Shown here: one piece after another, positions 53,989 through 63,020 of the stretch | Numbering within the stretch: position 1 is the first letter of the stretch | How the letters are laid out: the number at the start of each line of letters is the position of its first letter | Source: CAVVST01 sp963750995 | Lineage (GTDB): Bacteria > Acidobacteriota > Vicinamibacteria > Vicinamibacterales > UBA2999 | DNA length: 64,000 nucleotides | Assembly (NCBI GenBank): GCA_963750995.1 | Contig: CAVVST010000002.1 | Span: 496,001-560,000 of the forward strand | Direction of reading: 5' to 3' | Notes under the pieces: model-generated | Databases searched by the model: none | What the model saw: only the letters and a program-made list of their open reading frames with translations | Told to the model about the DNA's origin: nothing | Translations under genes and position numbers: made by a program

Positions 53989-56598
53989 CTACCGCGGGGA
54001 GAACCAGAAGCTGGTCTTGATGGCGAAAAAGCGATCGCCCGGGCGTCCAAACGAACTGAACATGTCGGCTACCGATGTGCGCTCCCGCAGCGTTTCCTCC
54101 GCCGAACGATCCTGCTGCCACACGAGATACAGCGTGCTGCCGGGGCGCCACTCCCAGCGTAGCACGAGGTTGCTGCGAAAAGACTGCACGTTGAAGTCGC
54201 GGCTGCGCAGCGTGAAGCTGGTGGCGCCGTCGGTGACCCGCTGACTGCCGTCGGCCGCGGTCGTGACCGTCGTTCCGTCGGTGCCGTACACACGCCGCAA
54301 CCGCGTCCTCGCGGCGGCGAGTTCACCGACGCGATCGTAGCGTCCGCTTGCCGAAAACGGCTCCCCGTAGAAATCGAGCGTCAGATCCGGCTTGAACGTA
54401 TAGGTGAGCCGGAATTGTGTCGCATAGGTCGATCGGTCGACGTCGCCAAAGATATAGCGGTTGCCGAACGTCGCCAGCCCGCCGCCGGCGAGCGTGGAGA
54501 CGTACTGCTGGGTGTCGACGAGGCGTTCGTATTCGGGACTGATTGACAGCTGCCACTGCGGCGCCGGCTGCATGGTGATTTCACCATCGAGCTGGAACGT
54601 CAGACCCCCGTCCTCGTTCCTGCCGTAGGTGAACGACGTTTCCCCGCGCGTTTCCGACGCGTCGCTGCTCTCGACACCCACCTCGGCCTGCCAGCCCGCC
54701 GGCCGCTCCATCGACGGACCACCACGCGTCAGGCGCATGTTCTGCGACCGGGGCCGGATCCATCCACTGAGATTGGTCTGCCAGAAGTTCCGCCACGTGA
54801 GTCTCGCGCTCGGCTCGATCTCCAGCTCCTGAAGATCCCCGCCATAGTTCCACGCGCCCTGGGGTGAGAGGCTCACCGAATAGTTCCGCAACCAGCGGCC
54901 TGGCCGCGTTTCCCGATACTCGATCTGACTGTCGAGGCCGATGTTGTCGCCGGAACTCAGGCGGCCGAGATCGTTGGTTTCGAATTCCGGCGTCTCCGTC
55001 TCAACCCCCGCCTGCCAGAGCCAGTGACGCGCGTTGCGGCGCTCGAGATTGGCCACCACCTTCATCCCGGTCATCGAGGTGCGGAGCGGATCGTACGAGA
55101 GGTAATCCGCATCAGGACGGTGCAGGTACCGTGCGCTCGATCGCTGCAGGCGATCGATGGCCCCGGCCTCGCCGGCGACGTGAGCGACACCGGCGTTGAG
55201 CTGCAGCTCGTAGGCGCCGTCCGCCAGACGTATCAGCGAATCGCTGCTGACGGTGAAGGCATTGCGCGTAAGCAGTGACGCCAGCGGGTCGTCATCGCCG
55301 AGCTGCCGGTGGACCGCCGTCCCCATTATTGCCATTGACGAGCCAGATCCGAATTCCTGCTGAAGCCGCGTGACGCCGTAGGTCGTCCGCGGCGCCACGC
55401 GTACGTCGCCGAACTGGTCTGGAAAGCGGAACGTGTGGGCGGACTCGTCGTCGGTCACCGCGCCGAGCATCCCCACGGACAGTCCGGAGGCGAGACGGCC
55501 GGTCAGTTTCGCCGCACCCAGGATGGTGGACGTCCCCGGATACTCGACGAAATCGCCGGAGGCCCGCCCCGGCGGCGCTGCCCCGATGCGGCGGGAATAG
55601 AAGTAGTTGTCGACGCTGCCGCTGAGGAGATCGCTGCCCTCGATGAAGAACGGACGCCGTTCATCGAAAAATGTTTCGAACGCCGTGAGGTTGACTTCGG
55701 CCGGATCGGCTTCCACCTGTCCGAAATCCGGATTCACCGTCGCGTCGATCGTCAGGTTCGGGCCGAGCCCGACTTTGGCATCGAGTCCGACGCGCCCCTG
55801 CAGGTTGCCGCCGCCGGTGAATGGATCGCTCTGATCGCGATCGCCAACCAGCTGCGACGAGCTAGCGACGTACGGCAGGACCTCGAAGCGGCGGCTCGGT
55901 CGAACGCCGCTGATGCCGTGCAAATCGCCAAACAGCGATGTGCGCCGCTCCTCCGTTCTCGGGATCAACACCCAGGCAACTTCCTCGTTGCGGGACGGTA
56001 CCCAACGCTCGATGTTCAGTCCCCACACCTGCTGATCCCGATCTGTGAACCGCAGCTGCGAAAACGGGATCCATAACTCCGCGTTCCATCCCTGCTCGTC
56101 CGTAGACGTTCGCGCCTGCCACACCGGATCGAATCCCGGATCGCTCGGCCAGTCGGCGTCCCGGGCGTAGTAGCGATCCAGCCGGACGCCGGCCGCCGTC
56201 ACGCCGAACGTGGACGACGTCCGGCGATCGAGATACGTATCCAGCGACACGATGAGGTGTTCCGCCTGTTCGCCTTCGTCGCGGCGTCCCATCGGGGCCT
56301 GGATTGGCACGTCCGAGTACATGCGTGCTGCGACGTAGAGCGCCGTGTCGTCGTACGCGAACCGCACATCGATGCGGTCGGTCGGCTCTGCCCCCTCCAC
56401 CGGCTCCTTCTGGACAAACCCCGCCAGTGCGGGTACGTCGCGCCACTCGGCCTCGTCCAGGCGCCCGTCCAGCCGAATCGACTCGGCCGGAACCCGAGTT
56501 GCGCGGGCTTCCTTCCGGCCGTTGCCGTTGCCACTGCCCACCTGCGCCGACGCCGCCGCAGGAGCAAGTATGAGAATCAGAATCAGGAATAAGGGCAT
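53989..56598 (-). CDS. DUF5916 family outer-membrane protein, copy 2
   Basis: An 869-residue protein with a signal peptide (MPLFLILILILAPAAASAQ), a CBM9-like domain (ESIRLDGRLDEAEWRDVPA, IDVRFAYDDTALYVAARM, WNAELWIPFSQLRF) and the DUF5916 barrel (IDATVNPDFGQVEADPAEVN, FFDERRPFFIEGSDLLSG), ending FFAIKTSFWFSPR. It is the first gene of the pair and the better-formed one, with a normal ATG. Relative to copy 1 it carries an extra segment near residue 810 (YGTDGTTVTTAADGSQRVTD). The two copies share long blocks almost word for word, so they arose by duplication. The terminal aromatic residues suit outer-membrane barrel insertion. Confidence 0.88.
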   Translation of the reverse strand: MPLFLILILILAPAAASAQVGSGNGNGRKEARATRVPAESIRLDGRLDEAEWRDVPALAGFVQKEPVEGAEPTDRIDVRFAYDDTALYVAARMYSDVPIQAPMGRRDEGEQAEHLIVSLDTYLDRRTSSTFGVTAAGVRLDRYYARDADWPSDPGFDPVWQARTSTDEQGWNAELWIPFSQLRFTDRDQQVWGLNIERWVPSRNEEVAWVLIPRTEERRTSLFGDLHGISGVRPSRRFEVLPYVASSSQLVGDRDQSDPFTGGGNLQGRVGLDAKVGLGPNLTIDATVNPDFGQVEADPAEVNLTAFETFFDERRPFFIEGSDLLSGSVDNYFYSRRIGAAPPGRASGDFVEYPGTSTILGAAKLTGRLASGLSVGMLGAVTDDESAHTFRFPDQFGDVRVAPRTTYGVTRLQQEFGSGSSMAIMGTAVHRQLGDDDPLASLLTRNAFTVSSDSLIRLADGAYELQLNAGVAHVAGEAGAIDRLQRSSARYLHRPDADYLSYDPLRTSMTGMKVVANLERRNARHWLWQAGVETETPEFETNDLGRLSSGDNIGLDSQIEYRETRPGRWLRNYSVSLSPQGAWNYGGDLQELEIEPSARLTWRNFWQTNLSGWIRPRSQNMRLTRGGPSMERPAGWQAEVGVESSDASETRGETSFTYGRNEDGGLTFQLDGEITMQPAPQWQLSISPEYERLVDTQQYVSTLAGGGLATFGNRYIFGDVDRSTYATQFRLTYTFKPDLTLDFYGEPFSASGRYDRVGELAAARTRLRRVYGTDGTTVTTAADGSQRVTDGATSFTLRSRDFNVQSFRSNLVLRWEWRPGSTLYLVWQQDRSAEETLRERTSVADMFSSFGRPGDRFFAIKTSFWFSPR

Positions 56599-56738
56599 CA
56601 GTGCACTCTACGACTCTCGAGACGACCCGGCTTACTTGCGTATGCGGAACGCGGGTCAGCGTAGTCCAGGGTAGATGAAGACATCATGAAGAAGCCGCCG
56701 CGCGGCGCTCATCGAAACGTCGGCTACAATCGACCGAC

Positions 56739-57395
56739 GTGAGCAGGCTCCGCACTTCGTTGACGATCGTCGCGCTCGTCGCGCTGCTCATGATCACGCT
56801 CAGCGCGCAGGTCGTCCTTCGTACGTTTGATGAGGACGCGATTGGCGCGCCGCCGCCGGGATTTGCATTTGCCCTCGCGCGGCAGCAGGCGCCGGCACGG
56901 TGGCTGGTGCGAAGCGATGCCGCGAACCGCTACGTGATCCATCTCGCCGATCAATCCGCCGCCGGTGGATTCTCTCTCGCCGTTCTCGACATGCCGCACC
57001 CGGCGCAGATGCGCGCGTCGGTGCGTCTCAAGCTGATCGACGGCGAACAGCTCGGTGGCATCGTCTGGCGCTATCAGGACCCGGAAAACTTCTACCTCGC
57101 CGCGCTCGATTTGCGCATTCAAGAGATCGCGCTCTATCGCGTCTCTCGCGGCAACCGGATTCGTCTGGACGATGAGGACGAACTCGAACTGGATGCCTCC
57201 GCGTGGCACAGCCTCCGCGTCGTCCAGGATGACGACGACATCCAGGTGTCGCTCGGCGGCATCGGCGTGATTCGCGCGCGCGACCGTACGATCAGCGAAG
57301 GAGGCCGTGCCGGCGTCTGGTCGGGCGGCGGTGCCACCGCCTGGTTCGACGACCTCGGGACGGAGCCGGAACTGAATCGGGGTCGCGACCGGTGA
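56739..57395 (+). CDS. Exported concanavalin-like hypothetical protein
   Basis: A 218-residue protein starting at GTG with a signal peptide (TIVALVALLMITLSAQ). The mature part has the strand pattern of a laminin-G/concanavalin-type jelly roll (ANRYVIHLADQSAAGGFSLA, QMRASVRLKLIDGEQLGGIV, YQDPENFYLAALDLRIQE, DASAWHSLRVVQDDDDIQVS, RAGVWSGGGATAWFDDLGTE), as in DUF1080-like and sugar-binding domains. A TACAAT box ends eight bases before the GTG and there is no clear ribosome binding site, so the mRNA may be leaderless. It overlaps the response regulator start by four bases (GTGA), so this protein is made with a two-component system and may be part of its input. Confidence 0.75.
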   Translation: MSRLRTSLTIVALVALLMITLSAQVVLRTFDEDAIGAPPPGFAFALARQQAPARWLVRSDAANRYVIHLADQSAAGGFSLAVLDMPHPAQMRASVRLKLIDGEQLGGIVWRYQDPENFYLAALDLRIQEIALYRVSRGNRIRLDDEDELELDASAWHSLRVVQDDDDIQVSLGGIGVIRARDRTISEGGRAGVWSGGGATAWFDDLGTEPELNRGRDR

Positions 57396-58048
57396 GATTG
57401 CTGGTCGTCGAAGACGAGCGCGATCTGGCGCAGACGCTTCGACGGGCGCTCGAGGAAGAGCAGTTCGCCGTGGATCTCGCCGAAGACGGCGAAGAGGGCC
57501 TCTTCAAGATGCGCGAGCTGACCTACGACGCGATCGTCCTCGACCTGATGCTGCCACGGATGGACGGGTGGTCGGTGCTGCAGACGGCCCGCGGCGACGG
57601 CATCCGGACGCCTGTGCTTGTCCTGACCGCCCGGGACATGATTGAGGACCGCGTCCGCGGCCTCAACCTTGGCGCCGACGACTATCTAACCAAACCGTTC
57701 GCGCTTGCGGAGCTGATCGCGCGCGTGCGCGCCATGATTCGCCGCGCCTACGGCAACCCGGCGGCGACGCTCCAGCTCGGCGATCTGACCATCGACACGG
57801 CAGCCCGTCAGGTGAGCCGCGACGGCGCGCCGATCGAGCTCACTGCGCGGGAGTTCGCGATCCTCGAGTTGCTGACGCGCTCGCGCGGTACGGTCGTGGC
57901 ACGTGCGCGGATCTGCGAACACATTTACAACGAGGACACCGACGTCCTCTCGAACGTCGTCGACGTGCACGTCGCCGCGCTTCGCAGGAAGCTCGGATCT
58001 GACCTGATTCGGACGCGACGCGGCGAGGGGTACATCATCGATGCTTAG
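57392..58048 (+). CDS. OmpR-family response regulator
   Basis: A 218-residue two-domain regulator. The receiver has the acidic pair in VVEDERDL, the phospho-acceptor Asp in AIVLDLMLPRMDG, the Thr in VLVLTARD and the Lys in GADDYLTKPF. The C-terminal winged helix (IELTAREFAILELLTRSRGT, RICEHIYNEDTDVLSNVVDV, LRRKLGSDLIRTRRGEGYII) is of OmpR/PhoB type. The start is a GTG overlapping the previous gene. The stop overlaps the sensor kinase start by eight bases. It is closest to the CusR/QseB/TctD branch, but no target genes are identifiable. Confidence 0.95.
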   Translation: MRLLVVEDERDLAQTLRRALEEEQFAVDLAEDGEEGLFKMRELTYDAIVLDLMLPRMDGWSVLQTARGDGIRTPVLVLTARDMIEDRVRGLNLGADDYLTKPFALAELIARVRAMIRRAYGNPAATLQLGDLTIDTAARQVSRDGAPIELTAREFAILELLTRSRGTVVARARICEHIYNEDTDVLSNVVDVHVAALRRKLGSDLIRTRRGEGYIIDA

Positions 58049-59387
58049 CTCGCTGCGAGCGCGGCTGCTGATCTGGTACACCCTCATTCTCGCGGCCGTG
58101 ATCGCGACATTCGCGGCCACCCTCTGCTACATGTTCTGGCGTTCGCTCGTCGGCGGACATCGACCAGGGTCTGCAGGCCAGCGCCGCCGGCCTGGTGCAG
58201 GGGCTCCGTCCGACGGCCTCTGGCGATTTCGACCTCGTCCTTCCCGGCGAATATCGACAGGTAGACGGCGTCGCGGCAACGACGGTGACGTACTACGCCG
58301 TGTGGAACCACGAGGGCGAGCTCGATCGATCGAACCCCCGGCGACGTTCCACTCGCAGCACCGCCGGCGCCCGGCATTGCGACACGGCTGGACCGCCGGG
58401 AACTGACGACGGCCGGAGCAAACGGCGCAGTGCGTGCTGGTCGGACGCGACCTGACGGATACCCGGCGAGACGTTCTGGCGTTCGCCGGCACCGCCGCGG
58501 CCGGCGGCATCATCGCGCTCGTCGTGTCGCTGCTCGGCGGGTGGTTTCTCGCCGGGCGGGCGCTCGCCCCTGTCGCTCGCATCAGCCACGCAGCCGAGGC
58601 GATGACCGCTGGGGATCTCACTGCCCGCATCGCCATCGAGCGGACAGAAAACGAGCTCGAGCAAGTGGCGCTGGCGCTGAACCAGGCGTTCGACCGCCTC
58701 CACCAGGCGGTCGAGAACGAGCGCCGGTTCACCGCCGATGCCTCTCATGAGCTGCGTACGCCGCTGGCTACCATCTCTGCCGAGATCGAATGGGCGCTCA
58801 CCCGTCCGCGGACCGACGACGAGTACCGCCGCTGTCTCGATACGGCCCGGCGCGCAGCGGAACGCATGCGGCGCGTCGTCGAGCGGCTCCTGACCCTGGC
58901 CCACGCGGATGCCGGCGCCGCCGCCCTGCAGCGCGCGCCGGTCGGCCTGGCGCCGGTCGTCAACGACGCGGTCGGGATCGTGAAGCCGCTCGCGGAACAG
59001 AAACGCGTGACGATTGAGACTCACCTCGACGCAGCAATGGTGGTGGGCGACCGCGACCGCCTGACAGACCTCGCGACCAACCTCGTGTCCAACGCCATTC
59101 GGTACAACCGGGACGGCGGCCGGGTGAGCGTGGAAGTGTGGCCGGAAGGGGACGATGCCTGTCTCAGGGTGACCGACACAGGGACGGGCATCAGCTCGGA
59201 CGACCTGCCCCGTGTCTTCGAGCGCTTCTTCCGCGCGGACAAGGCGAGAACAGCCGATTCGGGCGGCGCCGGGCTTGGGCTGGCGATTGCCAAGTGGATC
59301 GTCGAAGCGCACGGCGGCCGCATTGCCTGCACGAGCACGGTCGGCCATGGGACGGAAGTGCTCGTCCGGCTGCCGCGGCTTACGTGA
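58041..59387 (+). CDS. HAMP-containing sensor histidine kinase, three frameshifts
   Basis: About 447 residues read through shifts near 58153, 58330 and 58432. Helix 1 is RLLIWYTLILAAVIATFAAT. The periplasmic domain continues in the next frame (GLRPTASGDFDLVLPGEYRQ, VTYYAVWNHEGEL). Helix 2 (GGIIALVVSLLGGWFLAGRA) leads into a HAMP linker, then the H-box FTADASHELRTPLATI, N-box LVSNAIRYNRDGG, G1 VTDTGTGIS, F-box FERFFRADKAR and G2 GAGLGLAIAKWIVEAHGG. It phosphorylates the regulator encoded just upstream. All breaks lie in the sensory half; the kinase core is in one frame. The stop overlaps the pepF stop by eight bases. Confidence 0.87.
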
Positions 59388-61230
59388 TCGGCGGATCCAG
59401 TTCCCGCTCGAGACGGGTGACCAGCATCTCCAGCTCGGCGGCCACCGCCCCGACGGTATCCGGCTGGCTCAAATCGACGCCGGCTCGCGCCAGGAGGTTC
59501 ATCGGATAGTCGCTGCCGCCCGCCCGCAGCAGTGCGAGATAGCGGGAGACAGCATGCTCCCTGGTGGCGGGGGCGCGCAGGTCCAGCATCAGGCGCGCGG
59601 TTGACGCGAAGCAGGTGGCGTACTGATAGACGTAGTACGGCGAGTTGAAGAAGTGCGGGATGCGCGCCCACGTCACGCGCGAGAGCTCCTCCTCGTCGAT
59701 CACGTCGCCGTAGTATTCGTGGAGCAGCCGCGCATACATCTGGTTCAGGGTTTCCGCGGTCACCGGCTGGTCCTGCTCGACGAGCCGGTGCGCCTGCAGC
59801 TCGAAATCGGCGAACAACACCTGGGTATAGAAAGTGCCGGTAATGCTGTCGATGGCATGCTGCAGCAGCACCGCGCGTTCCTCTCGAGACCGCGCGCGCT
59901 CGAGCATCAGGTCCAGGAACAGCGCCTCGTTGAGCGTGGACGGCACCTCCGCGACAAAAATCGTGTAGCCCGCGTAGACAAACGGCTGCGACTCGTGCGA
60001 CAGCAGCGTGTGCATCGAGTGGCCCATCTCGTGCGCCAGCGTGAAAACCGCATCGAGCGTCTCGTTGTAGTTCAGCAGCATGTACGGATGCGCGCCGTAC
60101 ACCGGGGCGGAATACGCGCCGCTCCGCTTGCCCGCGTTTTCGTAGACGTCGATCCAGTTCTCCCCGAACGCACGGCGGACCTGCCGCTGATAGTCGCCGC
60201 CGAGCGGCGCCACCGAATCCACGATCCAGTCCCCGACCTCGTCGTACGCGTACCGCACGTCGTGCTGCACCAGCGGCAGCGAGAAGTCGAACAGGCGGTA
60301 GGTGTCGACACCCAGGACGCGGCGCCGCAGGCGGTGATAGCGCCTGAGCGGGGCGACGCCGTCCTTGGTTGCGGTGATGAGATTCTCGACCACCGACGTC
60401 GGAATGTTGTTGCCGTGCAGCGCGGCATCGAGCGTCGTCGGGTAGCCCCGGGCGCGGGCGTGAAACCAGTCGCGCTGCAGCACGCCGTTGTAGAGCGCGG
60501 CGTAGGTGTTCTGGTTGTCGGCAAACGACTTGTGGAATGCGCGATACGCGGCGGCCCGATCCTCCTGCCGGCGTTTGGTTTCGAGCAGCGCGCGGTACTG
60601 ACCGTAGCTGAGCGTCACCCGTTCGCCGCCGGCCAGCGTCAGCTCCGGGAACTTCATGTCGGCGGTCGTGAGCGCCGCGTAGCTGTCGTGCGGAACGCTG
60701 TTGAAGCGCCCGGCAAACGACATCAGCCGCTCCCCCTGCTCGTCGAGGACATGCTCCTGCTCGTGGAAGAGGCTCTCGATCGCGAACCGGTAGCGCCCGA
60801 GCTCGTCATTGGTATCGAGCCACGGGCGAACCGTCTCGAGCGGGATCGCGAGCACCTCGGGGTTGAACCAGGCGCCGGCCTGCTGTTCACGCGCGAACAG
60901 GATCTGGACCTGCTGCCGGCGTGCGTTGATCTCGTTGTCCCGCTGATCCTGGTCGTACTGCAGCGAGGCGAAATACCAGACGCGGTAGCTGAGCGCGCCC
61001 ATCTCGTCCATCGCCTGGAACGCGGCCAGCAGATCCGCCGGGCCGCGCGACAGGGTGCCTTGCCGCGACTTGAACGCTTCGATCGCGGCATCGAGTTGGT
61101 CGTACTGACGCTTCCACTCGTCCCAGTCGCGACAGATCGGCGTCAGGTCCCACGTATACCGGGCGGGGATGGCGTCGCGAGCCGGCAGCGAGCCGGGTTC
61201 CGGCCTGAAGGTCTCGACTGGCGGTGTCAT
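59380..61230 (-). CDS. pepF: Oligoendopeptidase F
   Basis: A 616-residue M3-family zinc endopeptidase. The zinc motif is FTLAHEMGHSMHTLLSHESQ with the third ligand in STLNEALFLDLMLERA. N-terminal family blocks include YTWDLTPICRDWDEWKRQYD and LSYRVWYFASLQYDQDQRD, and the C-terminal substrate region FNSPYYVYQYATCFASTARL is intact. It cleaves short peptides in the cytoplasm; no signal is present. The ATG at 61230 shares one base with the thrC stop (TAATG). Upstream in-frame sequence overlaps thrC in another phase and is not protein-like. Confidence 0.95.
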   Translation of the reverse strand: MTPPVETFRPEPGSLPARDAIPARYTWDLTPICRDWDEWKRQYDQLDAAIEAFKSRQGTLSRGPADLLAAFQAMDEMGALSYRVWYFASLQYDQDQRDNEINARRQQVQILFAREQQAGAWFNPEVLAIPLETVRPWLDTNDELGRYRFAIESLFHEQEHVLDEQGERLMSFAGRFNSVPHDSYAALTTADMKFPELTLAGGERVTLSYGQYRALLETKRRQEDRAAAYRAFHKSFADNQNTYAALYNGVLQRDWFHARARGYPTTLDAALHGNNIPTSVVENLITATKDGVAPLRRYHRLRRRVLGVDTYRLFDFSLPLVQHDVRYAYDEVGDWIVDSVAPLGGDYQRQVRRAFGENWIDVYENAGKRSGAYSAPVYGAHPYMLLNYNETLDAVFTLAHEMGHSMHTLLSHESQPFVYAGYTIFVAEVPSTLNEALFLDLMLERARSREERAVLLQHAIDSITGTFYTQVLFADFELQAHRLVEQDQPVTAETLNQMYARLLHEYYGDVIDEEELSRVTWARIPHFFNSPYYVYQYATCFASTARLMLDLRAPATREHAVSRYLALLRAGGSDYPMNLLARAGVDLSQPDTVGAVAAELEMLVTRLERELDPPIT

Positions 61231-62513
61231 TACACGGTCTGCAATACGAGGTCGACGAGTTCGGGATAACTGGCCGGCAGCGGCACGCTGTGACGCGGAC
61301 GCGCGAGGGCGGCGGCGAGCGTGGCCGGCAGTTCCACCGGCTGGCCGATCGCGGGTTCTACGACCTCGCGGAATTTCGCGGGATGCGCCGTGGCGAGAAA
61401 CACGCCCGTCGCCGTTGGATCGGCCTCGAGCGCCTGCTGCAGCCCGAGCCATGCGATGGCGCCGTGCGGGTCCAGCAGATAGCCGCGCTCCCGGTAGACG
61501 CGGCCAATCCCCTCGACGACCCGGGCGTCCTCGAACGCCGCGCCTTTGACGTCCTGCCGCATACGATCGATGTCGTCGTCGTAGAGCGCGCGCATGCGCT
61601 CGAAGTTGCTGGGAGCGCCGACGTCCATGGCATTGGCCACCGTCCGCACCGACGAACGCGGCTCGTAAATTCCGGAGCGTAGATACTCGGGCACGACGTC
61701 GTTGACGTTGGTCGCGGCCACGAAATGGCGGACCGGGAGCCCGATCCGCTTGGCGATGAGGCCGGCCGTCAGGTTGCCGAAATTCCCGCTGGGCACCGAA
61801 ACGATCGGCGCGCCGGCCAGTCTGGCGAGCACGAAGTAATAGAACACCTGCGGCAACAGCCGCCCCAGGTTGATCGAATTCGCCGGGGTCAACCACACCT
61901 GCTTGCGCAGCTCGTCGTCGGCAAATGCCTGCTTGACCAGGCGCTGGCAGTCGTCGAAGGTCCCCCGCACCGAGACCGCGGTGATGTTATCGCCGAGCGA
62001 CGCCATCTGCGCTTCCTGGACGTCGGTGACCTGCCCTTCCGGGTAGAGCACCACGACGCGCGTGTCGGGAACGCCGTGGAAGGCCTGGGCCACGGCGCTG
62101 CCGGTGTCGCCCGAGGTGGCGACGAGAATGGTCAGCGGGGTGCCGTCGGTGAAGTGGTGCAGCAGCCGCGCCTGCACTCTCGCGCCGACATCCTTGAACG
62201 CGCGGGTGGGGCCATGAAAAAGCTCCAGTACCCAGGCCCGCTCCGCCACCTGGACCAGCGGGATCGGGAAATCGAGCGCGTCGCGCACGAGCGGCGCGAG
62301 CGCGGCCTCGGTAATTTCCCCGCGCAGAAGCTGCGCTCCGACCGTCGTCGCCACCTCGACGAGCTCGGCCGACCGCAAGGCCTCCACCGTTCCGGCCGGC
62401 AAGGGCTCGAACTGCTCTGGAAAATAGAGCCCTCCGTCCGGCGCGGTGCCGGCGAACAGCGCGTCAATAAAGGGAACCGCGGGCGACGAGCGGCGGGTGC
62501 TGACCCACTTCAT
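61230..62513 (-). CDS. thrC: Threonine synthase
   Basis: A 427-residue PLP enzyme that converts O-phosphohomoserine to threonine. It has the PLP-Lys motif GPTRAFKDVGARVQARLL, the phosphate-binding ATSGDTGSAVAQAFHG, VVVLYPEGQVTDVQEAQM, LTPANSINLGRLLPQVFYYF and VPSGNFGNLTAGLIAKRIGL, all characteristic of the ThrC II-type family. The N-terminal region (DGGLYFPEQFEPLP) is also typical. It precedes pepF with overlapping stop and start codons and follows the thioesterase gene by 19 bases, forming a three-gene minus operon. Confidence 0.96.
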   Translation of the reverse strand: MKWVSTRRSSPAVPFIDALFAGTAPDGGLYFPEQFEPLPAGTVEALRSAELVEVATTVGAQLLRGEITEAALAPLVRDALDFPIPLVQVAERAWVLELFHGPTRAFKDVGARVQARLLHHFTDGTPLTILVATSGDTGSAVAQAFHGVPDTRVVVLYPEGQVTDVQEAQMASLGDNITAVSVRGTFDDCQRLVKQAFADDELRKQVWLTPANSINLGRLLPQVFYYFVLARLAGAPIVSVPSGNFGNLTAGLIAKRIGLPVRHFVAATNVNDVVPEYLRSGIYEPRSSVRTVANAMDVGAPSNFERMRALYDDDIDRMRQDVKGAAFEDARVVEGIGRVYRERGYLLDPHGAIAWLGLQQALEADPTATGVFLATAHPAKFREVVEPAIGQPVELPATLAAALARPRHSVPLPASYPELVDLVLQTV

Positions 62514-62532
62514 GGCTATGCCTGCGTCTCGG

Positions 62533-62952
62533 CTATGCCTGCAGCGGCTCGGGCCGGATCGACACCGCCCTGCCCTGGTCGTTGACCGCCACCAGCACGA
62601 CCACAGCCTCGGTCACCTTGACGCGCTCCCCGTGGCCAGCCCTGGGTTCGTGAATCGAGCCCCAGCGTTCCGCCTCTACCGACACGCGCACGGTGATCGA
62701 CGTCCGCCCGACTTTCACCGTTTCCGTGTAGAAGCTGACGATGTCGCCGAGATAAACGGGCTCGTGGAACTCCACCTCGTGCATCGCGCGGGTGACGTAG
62801 CGATGCGCCGCCGTCTTGCGCGCCTCGACCGCGGACGCCAGGTCGATGTTCGACAGGATCACGCCTCCGAAGATCGTGCCGAAGGCGTTCGTGTCCTTCG
62901 GTAGCAGCAGGAGCTTAATGGCCGGGATCTGGTCGGGCATCGACGGTTTCAT
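62533..62952 (-). CDS. Hotdog-fold acyl-CoA thioesterase
   Basis: A 139-residue YciA/acyl-CoA hydrolase-type hotdog protein. It has LLLPKDTNAFGTIFGGVILS with the central helix NIDLASAVEARK, VTRAMHEVEFHEPVYLGDIV and SFYTETVKVGRTSITVRVSV, then VKVTEAVVVLVAVNDQGRAV. The N-A-x-G-T-x-F-G-G segment and the downstream Asp carry the catalytic site in this family. It hydrolyses acyl-CoA esters in the cytoplasm, substrate length unknown. The ATG at 62952 (MKPSMPDQ) was chosen; MPDQ at 62940 is possible. It is divergent from speA. Confidence 0.9.
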   Translation of the reverse strand: MKPSMPDQIPAIKLLLLPKDTNAFGTIFGGVILSNIDLASAVEARKTAAHRYVTRAMHEVEFHEPVYLGDIVSFYTETVKVGRTSITVRVSVEAERWGSIHEPRAGHGERVKVTEAVVVLVAVNDQGRAVSIRPEPLQA

Positions 62953-62953
62953 T

Positions 62954-62992
62954 CTATCGGAGGCTAGCGACACGATTGTGAGGATCCGATAG
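62954..62992. promoter_or_regulatory. Inverted repeat in the thioesterase-speA divergent gap
   Basis: CTATCGGA (62954-62961) and TCCGATAG (62985-62992) form a perfect 8-bp inverted repeat with a 23-base spacer between two divergent start codons. It could be a regulator site for either gene or a weak hairpin. Confidence 0.3.
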
Positions 62993-63020
62993 CAGAAAAA
63001 GCGTTTATCATGAAGCGCAC

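Noticed and set aside
53971..54151. The longer ATG version of DUF5916 copy 1 starting at 54151.
   Set aside because: The extra 60 residues overlap the end of copy 2 in another frame and precede a clear signal peptide.
52397..54244. A 615-codon open frame opposite the DUF5916 gene.
   Set aside because: Antisense shadow caused by codon bias; no signal or domain pattern.
59653..61269. A 538-codon open frame opposite pepF.
   Set aside because: Antisense shadow; pepF is intact and certain.
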